Source: Carallia brachiata (taxonomy: Eukaryota; Streptophyta; Magnoliopsida; Malpighiales; Rhizophoraceae). Taken from it: a DNA stretch of 64,000 nt. Positions 1-8,329 of the stretch are shown in pieces. Position 1 is the stretch's first letter, and each line of letters begins with the position of its first letter. Made by a program: the position numbers and the translations under genes. The notes beneath the pieces were generated by a model, which was not told the DNA's origin, did not search any database, and saw only the letters and a program-made list of their open reading frames with translations. The stretch covers positions 2,436,735 through 2,500,734 of the forward strand of contig JADCRB010000010.1 of NCBI GenBank assembly GCA_021464245.1, read 5' to 3'.

Positions 1-1501
1 GTCAAACAAAGAAGATGAAGTCAGGGGTTCTACATTTCATGTCACAATTAGCGAGGAGGCCGATTCGACTCATCAGATGACGAAGTAAAAGAGGCTCCCC
101 CGGAACTTGAAGATAGTGGCCAAGCAACTGTTGATGAACTCAAGGAGGTCAATCTTGGCTCTCCGGAAGATCCCTGACCTACATTTGTAAGTGCTTTACT
201 TACTGCAGAAGAAGAGTAAGAATATGTTTAGGTATTAAGCCAATACAAGGATGTGTTCGCATGGAGTTACAAAGAAATGCCTGGATTTAACCCGAAGATC
301 GCGGTGCATCGTCTAGCAGTAAAGAAAGGTGTTCGTTCTGTCAAGCAGCCACAACGATGGTTCTTCCTGGAACTCATTCCACAAATCAAGGAGGAGGTTA
401 ACAAGCTGATCAATGCTGCTTCATCCAAGAGGTCACCTACCCAACGTGGATTGCCAATATAGTCCCGGTAAGAAAGAAGAATGGACAATAAAGGGTATGT
501 GTTGATTTTCGAGATCTTAAAAGGTCTTTCCGAAAGATAACTTTCCGTTGCCCATAACGAAGATCACAGTCTATGTAACAACGAGTCACAAAGCATTGTC
601 CTTCATGGATGGTTCTTCAGGCTATTACCAAATCAGAATAGCAACAAAAGATGAGGAGTTGACAACATTCCGCACCCTAAAAGGTATATACTGTTACAAA
701 GTTATATCATTTGGATTAAAAAATACTGGCGCCACTTATCAACGTGTCATGCAAAAAAATTTTGATGATATGTTGCACAAGATTGTAGAATACTATGTCG
801 ATGACTTAGTAGTAAAGACAAAGGAGTGCAAAGATCACCTCGAGAATCTCAAGACAGTGTTTGAAAGGCTTCGTAGGCATCAGTTCAAAATGAACCCTCT
901 CAACTGTGCATTCCGTGTCACATTAGGAAAGTTTCTTGGGTTCGTGGTGCGCCATCGTGGAATCGAAGTTGATCAGTCAAAGGTTGGGCAATTCAAAAGA
1001 TGCATGAATCTAAAAACCTGCACGAGTTGCGAAGTCTATAAGGAAAGCTAGCCTACATTCGCTGTTTCATCTCCAAATTAGCTGGGAGGTGTCAGCCTTT
1101 CCATGGCTAATGAAGAAGGATGTTAACTTCAAGTAGGACGAAGCTTGCAGCAAAGCCTTTGAGAGCACAAAGAAGTACTTTTCCAATTCACCAGTCTAGG
1201 TGCTCCAATTCAAGGAAAGTCGTTGATTCTCTATATTGCAGCGCAGGCAAGGTCTTTGGGAGCCCTCATTGCATAGGAAAATGAGTAGGGAAAGGAAGTT
1301 GCCCTGTATTACTTGAGCAGAACACTAAACTGTCTGGAGCTGAACTATTCGCCCATTGAAAAGACATGTCTAGCACTATTCTTCGCTATTGATAAGTTGA
1401 GGCACTACATGCAGGCTCACATAGTACGTCTTATTGCTAGAGTTGATCCTATTAAATATATCTTATCTAGACTAGTCTTATCAGGACGACTTGCCAAGTG
1501 A
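1..1501 (+). pseudogene. gypsy pol: PR-RT linker, reverse transcriptase and RNase H (decayed)
   Basis: Bases 1-250 translate, across breaks, as the acidic linker preceding RT in Tat elements. RT begins near 245 with a 'DVFAWSYKEMPG'-like block and continues in an open segment at 548-1051. That segment carries the fingers motif 'GSSGYYQIRIA', 'PFGLKNAGATYQR'-like residues (here SFGLKNTGATYQR) and the catalytic YVDD box at 794-805. A further segment at 1313-1501 matches the RNase H/connection region (LNYSPIEKTCLALFFA). Single-base indels and stops (for example at 460-462, 1049-1051 and 1499-1501) split what was once one frame. Family assignment is strong. The copy is inactive, and the exact number of lesions is not resolved by eye. 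Confidence 0.9.
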
Positions 1502-1669
1502 GCAGTGATTCTACAGAGTTACGACATTATCTACGTGCCTCAAAAAGCAGTCAAATGACAAGTTTTAGCGGACTTCCTTGCAGATCACCCTGTCTCGTCT
1601 GATTGGAAGTTTACAGATGATCTTCTGGATGAAGAGGTCCTTTACATTGAGACACTGCCACCATGGACG

Positions 1670-2040
1670 ATGTTCTTTGATGGTGTAACAAGGCGTGATG
1701 GTGCTGGTGCCGGCATAGTGTTTGCCACTCCTCAACGACAAATACTACCATATGTTATCATTTTCGGTGAGTTATGTTCAAATAATGTTGCTAAATACCA
1801 GGCTTTGATCATTGGTCTTCAAATGGCTGTCAATATGAAGATTCCAACTATAGAAGTCCATGAAGATTCTCAGCTCGTCATCAACCAACTTACAGGGTTG
1901 TATGATGTGAAGAAATAGGACTTTACGTCTTACCATCAACGTGCTCGACAGCTAATGGATGAATTTAAAAGCATTACCTTAGAACATGTGACTCGACGAG
2001 AAAACACTTAGGCAGATGCGCTTGCTAACTTGGCCACTTT
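1670..2040 (+). pseudogene. gypsy pol: second (archaeal-like) RNase H domain of Tat elements
   Basis: An open segment at 1670-1918 starts with a 'FFDGVTRRDGAGAG' block whose Asp is the first catalytic acid of RNase H. It continues with 'NNVAKYQALIIGLQMA', where the expected Glu of 'AEYQAL' has become Lys, and then 'EDSQLVINQL' with a catalytic Asp. A TAG stop follows at 1916-1918. The reading can be traced to about 2040 ('ADALANLATF'), where another stop lies at 2010-2012. A duplicated RNase H in this position is diagnostic for the Tat lineage among plant gypsy elements. The loss of the second acidic residue plus the stops means the domain is dead here. Confidence 0.85.
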
Positions 2041-2329
2041 TCTTGCAAAGTCAGAAATCTAGGCTACAATTGTTACCGTATGCCAGAAATGGATCGTGCT
2101 GCAGAAGGATGATGAAGAAACTACAGGAGCCAATGTTGTATCTGTACGTCTTGCGGAGGATGAGGGTTGGCAGCAACCAATTATTGACTACCTGCAGGAA
2201 GGGAAACTGCCCGAAGATCGTCGTCATAAGACAAAATTCAACGACGAGCTTCTCGCTTCATACATCTCAATGATGCTCTGTATCGAAGTTATTTTGATGG
2301 AGTTTTACTTCGCTGCCTAGGCAATGAAG

Positions 2330-3308
2330 AGGCAGAACAAGCTCTCGCTGAAGCACATTCTGGTGTTTGTAGCGGACATCAATTAGGGTCTAAGTTGCAC
2401 TTTCAACTCAGAAAGATGGGATACTACTGGCCAACCATGGTACGTGATTCCATTGAATTTGCTAAAACCTGTCAAACTTGTCAATTTCATGCTAATTATA
2501 TACATCAACCACCAGAGCCACTGCATTCAACTATATCGTCCTGACCCTTTGAAGTTTGGGGTCTCGACTTAGTGGAACCTTTGCCAAAGTCGTTTCTAGG
2601 CCACCTCTACATCTTAGCAGCAATAGACTACTTCTCAAAATGGGCCGAAACTATACTACTTAGGGAGGTAAAGAAGGAGCATGTTGTCAATTTCATTCGG
2701 ACTCATCATCACTGATAACGGCAAACAGTTCTACAACAGCTTGGTGGACAAGCTCTACGAGAAATTCAAATTCAAGCAGTACAAGTCATCAATGTACAAT
2801 GGTCCGGCTAATGGTTTGGCTGAAGCATTCAATAAGACCTTATGCAACATATTGCGGAAGGTTGTCTCTAAATCTAAAAGAGATTGGCATGACAGAATTC
2901 TAAAGGTATTATGGGCGTATCGTACAACTTACTGGACTACAACACAGGTGATGCCATACTCACTTGTCTACGATGTCGAAGCAACACTGCCGTTAGAAAC
3001 ACAGATTCCATCTCTACGAATGGCTGTTCTGGAATCACTCACACAAGAGAAGAATGCTCGCATACGTCTGGATGAGTTAGAAGCCTTTGATGAAAGGAGA
3101 CTCGAAGCACAACAGCAACTCGAATGCTACCAACCCCAGCTCACAAACACGTTCAATCGCAGGTTTGCCCTCGATCTTTTCAAGTTGGAAATCTTGTTCT
3201 TGCAGTACGATAGCCCATCATCTTGAAGAATCAGCCTGGTGACAAACTTACTTCCAAATGGGACGGGCCAAATTTAGTGCAGAAGGCCTATACTCACAAC
3301 GCTTATAT
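2330..3308 (+). pseudogene. gypsy pol: integrase (HHCC and D,D-35-E) with MITE-cut C terminus
   Basis: The integrase starts with an HHCC zinc finger readable from 2333 to about 2510 (His pair in 'AHSGVCSGH', Cys pair in 'CQTC'). It is followed by a core whose three catalytic acids are still present: Asp at 2566-2568, Asp at 2714-2716 (ITDNGKQF) and Glu at 2822-2824. The open stretch 2681-3226 covers most of the core and the start of the C-terminal domain. The frame breaks near 3175-3226. The final residues of the polyprotein are interrupted by the MITE at 3317-3861 and resume downstream to the stop at 3929-3931. The active-site residues survive, but the frame does not. Confidence 0.88.
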
Positions 3309-3316
3309 GCTGTCAG

Positions 3317-3861
3317 TAGAGGTGTCAAAATCTGACCCGACTCGCCCGAAAAAGTACGACCCGAACCCGACCCGAAGGATGGTTTAACCCGAAATGACCC
3401 GAACCCGAAATGACCCGAAAATCTTTGGGTCAAACCCGATCCGACCCTAACCCGATCCGTTTGACCCAAACTTTTTTTTTCTTAAGGGAACAAAAAAATA
3501 AAATGAAAAAATTTAGTATATTTTATATTATAAAAAGTATAGATTATACTATTTTCAATATAAATCTTAATTATAAATTTTTTAAAAACCTTTTGAGATT
3601 TTTTATACAGTTTTAAATTTTATTTTAATTTTTTGAAATGTTTTAAAAGAAATTTCTTCAATTATTTTTCAATTATATGATTTTTTTTATTTTAAAGAAT
3701 TTTTAGTAAAATTTTTGAAATTTTTAAATTTTTAAAATTTTTAATAAAAAATATCACGTCATCATTTTTGATGACGTGGACAACCTGTGGGTTAACCCGA
3801 AGTGACCGAACCCGAAGTGACCCGCCCAAACCCGACCCGATGATCCGTTTTGACACCTATA
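3317..3861. mobile_element. hAT-type MITE inserted in the retrotransposon polyprotein end
   Basis: The 545-bp element has near-identical 14-bp terminal inverted repeats (TAGAGGTGTCAAAA at the left; the complement of TTTTGACACCTATA at the right). It is flanked by a perfect 8-bp direct repeat GCTGTCAG at 3309-3316 and 3862-3869. An 8-bp duplication is typical of hAT transposons. Clusters of the short word ACCCGA occur inside both ends (about 3335-3460 and 3790-3845), like the subterminal repeats that hAT transposases bind. The middle is very AT-rich and has no transposase frame. When the element is skipped, the flanking retrotransposon reading continues ('...YMLSDQE' into 'PINGKFLKQYYV'), which shows it is a secondary insertion. 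Confidence 0.9.
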
Positions 3862-3869
3862 GCTGTCAG

Positions 3870-3931
3870 ACCAAGAAGGCGTCTGAATTGACCCGATCAA
3901 TGGTAAATTTTTGAAACAGTATTATGTGTAA
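3870..3931 (+). pseudogene. C-terminal tail of the gypsy polyprotein downstream of the MITE
   Basis: This short tail encodes the conserved end of Tat-type polyproteins ('GPINGKFLKRYY'-like, here DPINGKFLKQYYV) and ends at TAA 3929-3931. It joins the integrase C-terminal region across the MITE target site. It is too short to be recognised alone; the call depends on continuity with the sequence before 3309. Confidence 0.75.
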
Positions 3932-3934
3932 ATA

Positions 3935-4340
3935 TGTTAAAAAAATCAAAAAAAAAAGAGAAGAAAAAAATCAAAAAAAAGAAAAAAATAAAAAAAAAAG
4001 GAAAAAATCAAAAAAAAGAAAATAAAAAAAAAGTTTGGAAGCCCCGATCTGAAAGTCCAAGAGAAAGTCCAAACCCGAAAATCTAAACCCAAACACTTAA
4101 GCCAAAATCAGAAAACTAAAGCCCAACTCCAAAGCTTGAAAATCAAGTCCAAATCTAAAACTCAAACACTCGACCCAAATCCAAAAACTCAAGTCTAGAA
4201 GCCCAAATACTTGAGCCCAAAATCGAAAAAACCAAGCCCAATCTAGAACCCAAACACTCGATCTCAAATCCAGAAGCCTAAGCACAAATCCAAAGCCTAA
4301 AATAAATCCAATCAAAAAGCCAAGCACTCAACATCCAGTC
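3935..4340 (+). repeat. low-complexity purine tract and CCAAA/CCCAA-rich 3' UTR of the Tat element
   Basis: About 100 bp of A-rich sequence with interspersed TC and G (3935-4030) is followed by about 300 bp of degenerate short repeats built from words such as AAATCCAAAAC and AAGCCCAA. The same two-part layout occurs at about 50785-51190 in the second Tat-type element. It is therefore a conserved feature of this family's 3' UTR rather than random simple sequence. No coding potential is seen; long ORFs through it on either strand are composition artefacts. Confidence 0.7.
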
Positions 4341-4477
4341 CAATTCCTGACCCGCATGAGTAAAACTGTGAACGGCCCAAAAATATAAAAACGATCATGA
4401 GTTTGAGTCTGAGTCTCTACTTTAGTCTCACTTTAGTCTTCCCACATGTCAAATCTTTGCTCCTCTGCAGCAGAAAA

Positions 4478-5101
4478 ATGGAACCATCTGCAGAACAACA
4501 GGTTAAGGAAGAAGAAAGGTCACCCCAAAAAAGATGACACTCAACTATGGCACAACTGCAAATTTTGAAGCAGTTCTTCTACAACGATGGAGGTATTGTC
4601 CCTAACTCTTCACAGATTCTCCAACTTATCTCACGACTGCGCCCGCTAGGGGCAGTCGAAGGAAAAATGTATATTTTTTGTTCCAGAATCGGAGAAATAG
4701 GGAGAGAGCGGCGCTGAGAGATGCTATTTTTAAAGTACAACCTGCTGTTCCTATAGTAGATCTCACTGATACAGCTTCACCCTCAAATGAAGCAGGTCCG
4801 AGTTCTACCACTACAATAATCTCTCCACGGTATATTGATCAAAGCCGTAGCCTATGGGGGCATACATACCGATCCTGGTGGTCTTACAGAATCAACCAAG
4901 GGTTCATCCCTCCTAGGTACTTAAATTTAGGAGGAACTTTTCTAGCAGAAATAAATTATTCTGGCGAAACTTTGCCTTTTTTTCAGAATATTCCGGCAAC
5001 ATCAACCAGTCGGAAAGCTCCAGCAACGTCAAAATCATCAGCCCACTGGACGAGGCCGGGCTTGACTTGGAGCTGCGCCTCGAGCCCTGCCAGGACGACT
5101 G
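4478..5101 (+). pseudogene. WUSCHEL-related homeobox (WOX) gene carried inside the retrotransposon, broken
   Basis: The frame opening at ATG 4478 encodes a short acidic N terminus. It then encodes a homeodomain from about 4530 to 4715 with WOX hallmarks: 'QLQILKQFF' in helix 1, 'ISRLRPLGAVEGK' in helix 2 and turn, and 'FQNRRNRER' in recognition helix 3. The extra residues between helices and the 'EGKNV' signature are specific to plant WOX homeodomains. Downstream are a WUS-box-like 'ETLPFF' near 4970 and a C-terminal EAR-type repression motif 'LDLELRLEP' (about 5063-5090) before TGA 5099-5101. Three lesions are visible: TGA 4535-4537 where the family has Trp, a one-base loss in the A-run near 4664, and a frame change in the T-run near 4978. 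No intron is seen. The gene lies between pol and the 3' LTR, co-oriented, flanked on both sides by family 3' UTR. The homeodomain call is strong; the two short motifs are inference. Confidence 0.85.
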
Positions 5102-6019
5102 ATAAGATAAGGTACAATTACTTTTGCAGAACACGATAACGACTTTTGCAGCACACAGTAACGACTTTCATGACGCGCGTCAGCCGCTGTCTCTTTTGTC
5201 GCTTATGCGGGAAAGGGACGTGGAGGACCTACTAAATTCTGCGTACTTTCTTTTGACTTTTTTTAAAAAAAAAAAAACTCTTTAGTGTATGTATATATAT
5301 GCTGCATGCCCGAGTCATAACACTCACCCCCTTAGCTCTTCTTTTTCTTAGAAAGAAAATAGTTAGTCTCTACACTTGTCCAAGAAGTTCTTTAATCAAG
5401 AAGTTGGAGGCGAACGAGCTAAGAAGAAAATGAGTGGTCTTCCTCGAAAGATCCCTAAAAGCTCTCGAAACTCAACCTCCAATGCCATCAGTGTTATGGA
5501 GTTTCAACCACTCTTCTTAGTTCACATCTACCATAGAGGGATGAAAAACTGCAATCATTCTCATCTTTCTTTAGATACGACGTCGTACAGGGAAGTTCTA
5601 ACTACTCTCCTTACGTCAGAGTAGACTCAGGAATCATCACTACAGCTCGTCTCTCTGTGTGCAGGTCTTAAAGTTCTGTACTCTTAGACCTTCCTCATGA
5701 AGAGGTTCAAGTTCTTTACCTACTGGATCATCCTCACTGGAGTTATAGAACTTCAAGACATATAAAAAATCATTTACGAGCTATGGAAACTGGACGTCAC
5801 CTGGAGCCAGAATGTCAATTTTTATTTGCTGGACTGCTGACTTCCTTAAGATCGCATCAGTTTCCTATTATGATCCAACAACTGTTGGGCTAATCAAAGT
5901 GAGAAGACTTCAACATTCAATGTTCATCAAGACATTTCAAGCTCCAAGCTGGAATTCAAGACTCAGATCGGATCACGAGCACAAAGTTCCTCCTTACTGA
6001 CCCTTGAAGTGAAGGCATT
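5102..6019 (+). other. rest of the Tat element 3' non-coding region
   Basis: A short 22-bp repeat occurs twice, with a partial third copy, at about 5119-5170. A 13-A run lies at 5265-5277. An unrecognised open stretch without an ATG runs from about 5668 to 5892. The last 110 bp before the LTR match the equivalent part of the element at 48373-52822 (compare 5910-5942 with 51778-51810). The purine-rich GAAGTGAAGGCA right before the LTR is a plausible polypurine tract. I recognise no further protein. Confidence 0.55.
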
Positions 6020-6828
6020 TGTAAACACGTTTTATAATTTTTTTAAAGAAAAAAGGAGAGGTCGGCAGTTGCCAACTTTAAAGGTTGGCAACTGCCAACC
6101 TAAGGTCAGCATTGGCTGGCCACCAACCCAATGGTGGCCAGCCTAAGGCAAGGGAGGCTTATAAATAGGTCCTCTCCTGCTTTAAACAATTCATCCTTTC
6201 TAAACATATTCAGTAAATTTATAAACAGAAAAATACAGAGAATTTGAGAAAAAAAAAAATTTTGAAAATCTCTCAAGAAAATTTCTCATTTTCTTACGTA
6301 TTTTTACTCTACGGTATACTCTCCTAATTTCTTTTTAAGAGATATTTCAGATATAAGTCTCAAAAAATTTACTGCATCCATTTCTAAATTTATTTTCGGT
6401 TTATATTCTTCGATCGCTTTAGATCTGGATTTATGAGAATATATGTCTAAAAATATCAAAATATTACAAATCCGATTGAGATCAAGTCTCATACGACTTC
6501 AGAAAAGTTCAGGCAGCTCATTCGAGAACAAGTCCCTTCGACTCTTGGTGAAATCAAGTCAGATTAGATCTCTGCGGTTTTTAACCGTAATCCAAACATC
6601 TATATCAAATCAGTCTCAGTCTACCCAATTCAAGATAAAACTGTGAAATTATTTCTGTCAATAGCAAGCTCGTGCAACCCTTGACGGAGTCACCAGGAAC
6701 ACTAATTGGAGAATCTACGAAGATCGTCCCACGTAAATTTTTTTTATTTTAAATTTTTTTTTATTTGTAATTTGTAATTTTTATTTTTGATTATAACTGT
6801 TGCAGTCTCGAAATTTACGCCTATTACA
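6020..6828 (+). repeat. 3' LTR of the Tat element
   Basis: It begins TGTAAACACG and ends near CTATTACA. It is alignable along its length with both LTRs of the element at 48373-52822, sharing the TATA box (TATAAATA at 6150-6157), 'ATCTCTCAAGAAAATTTCTC' and the 'GTATACTCTC' block. It is about 809 bp, against 928 and 937 bp for the relatives. A short inverted repeat in U3 (TTGGCAACTGCCAAC at about 6081-6101) could form a hairpin. The end boundary is less certain than the start. Confidence 0.75.
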
Positions 6829-6830
6829 AC

Positions 6831-7590
6831 GCGTTAAATATAATACAGATATATAATTGAAATGTTAAAATATGTCTTTCAAAAAATTAAAAAAAATTAA
6901 ATACTGTTAAGATGCGTTATAATATATTTTAGACACTTTGAGGACATGCCAAGAAACCTTTTTTTTAAAAAAATTTATACCACTTTTTATTATGCTTTAA
7001 CCATATTTAAAAAATATTATGAATTATTTTTTATAATATAAGTTTAACTCGTGATGTATTGGTAAAAAAAAAAGTCCAACTTGTGATGTAGGGCAGTGGC
7101 TTGAATTTTGGAATATAATATTACGACTTGACAAAGAATTCAAAGAAAAAAATGATGGCCTGCTATAATCAAAGACTTCATAGACGTATAGTCCACCTCA
7201 TTTTCTGTGCTCTTGGAAAAATATACATGTAAAGACAGAAAGCTTGGCTTTCAGCGGATTCGCCATTTTGCAGGGGGCATTTTGGTCTGCAAGCAGAGAA
7301 AAAATGAATCATTGAATCGTTCCAATATAATGCTTGACGTGTAAGTTTGTGTGAAAACAAAAATTATCACAAGAACACCCAAAGGACGAGCAGTCCTGCT
7401 AGAATGTACGGACACTGTAAAATTGGGTCCGTATCAAATATGCGTTAAATGTAGTACAGATCCATATTTGAGATGTTAAAACATGTCTTTCAAAAAACAT
7501 CAAAGAAAATTAGATACGATTCACATACGTTAAGAATAAATTTTAAACACTTTGAGGATGTGTTAAGGATACTCTTTTTTGAAAAAAAAT
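6831..7590. repeat. diverged direct repeat of about 145 bp, copies at 6831-6975 and 7442-7590
   Basis: Both copies share GCGTTAAAT, 'AAATGTTAAAA', 'ATGTCTTTCAAAAAA' and 'CACTTTGAGGA' blocks in the same order. They are separated by about 470 bp of unrecognised sequence. One copy directly abuts the retrotransposon LTR. This could be an old insertion with terminal direct repeats or a local duplication. No gene is seen. Confidence 0.5.
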
Positions 7591-8260
7591 AAAAAAAATA
7601 AAAAAAAATGAGAGAAGGAAAAGTAATTTTTAGCACTCTCATGTATTCACATACATTTCATAGATTCTTTTTTTAAATTTTAACAATAAAAATTACACTT
7701 AATTCGAAATTAATATTATACTTATAAATGAAGGTTTATGTCGTGTATCAACTTTCACAAATAAAACAATAATAAATATTAAATAATAATAATAATATGT
7801 ATTTTGAATAATAATATTTACTTGGATTTATTTGTTTATATCAATGTAAGTATTTGTGTGTATATATGTTGTATCCATGTCATGTCTGTATTTTTATTTT
7901 TTTAAATTAACATGTCGTTGTTTCCGTAGTTACATGTCCGTGTGGCTGCGTCCATGATTGTATAACCTCTGCAATCAAAGATATCAAAAGTTGAACCTTT
8001 GCAAATTGTCATCAGCTTGTTTCTCGTCATCTTACCAACAATTTCATTTTGTCATCCTCTCAAATCTTTTTTTTTTTTTTAATCTGATCATCCTCTCAAA
8101 TCTTAAAAGCGGTTTTTTTTCCGTTCCTTTTTTTAATCATTTCTATCAATCTCAGCATAATTACAGTGAAAATCTCGAGCTTTGTCCTAACCAGAATTCA
8201 TGACTTTGACTCACCTAATCTTCACAACCAAGGAATCATAGCACCGTTTCACACAGTGCC
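7591..8260. other. AT-rich intergenic DNA upstream of the RLP pseudogene
   Basis: This stretch contains A- and T-runs and short AT-rich repeats. No coding or RNA gene is supported. The last part presumably held the promoter of the downstream LRR gene. Confidence 0.5.
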
Positions 8261-8267
8261 TATAAAT
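8261..8267 (+). promoter_or_regulatory. TATA box of the RLP pseudogene
   Basis: TATAAAT lies 69 bp upstream of the ATG at 8330, the usual spacing for a plant gene with a short 5' leader. It is a consensus match only; transcription is not shown by the sequence. Confidence 0.5.
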
Positions 8268-8329
8268 TGTTATCAACTCTCACTCCGTCTTGTGCAACCA
8301 CAAGATGTTAACAAACCATTTAAAACAGC

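Larger units (their letters stand above)
1..6828 (+). mobile_element. Tat-lineage Ty3/gypsy LTR retrotransposon, 3' part (5' end outside window)
   Basis: The window opens inside the pol region of a gypsy element. Seen in order: a PR-RT linker, reverse transcriptase, RNase H, a second RNase H-like domain, integrase, a polyprotein stop at 3929-3931, a purine-rich/low-complexity 3' UTR, a captured WOX-like gene and a 3' LTR (6020-6828). The second RNase H between RT/RNH and integrase is a known hallmark of the Tat/Ogre/Retand lineage. The sequence just before the LTR (about 5910-6019) is homologous to that before the 3' LTR of the element at 48373-52822, so both belong to one superfamily. The coding region is full of stops and frameshifts, so this copy cannot encode a working polyprotein. 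Its 5' LTR, gag and protease lie upstream of base 1. Confidence 0.9.

Noticed and set aside
3248..3469. Minus-strand ORF with Gly-Ser-Gly repeats
   Set aside because: Antisense of the ACCCGA subterminal repeats of the hAT MITE.
4097..4327. Minus-strand ORF rich in Phe, Leu, Trp and Gly resembling a membrane protein
   Set aside because: It is the antisense of CCAAA-type low-complexity repeats in the retrotransposon 3' UTR.
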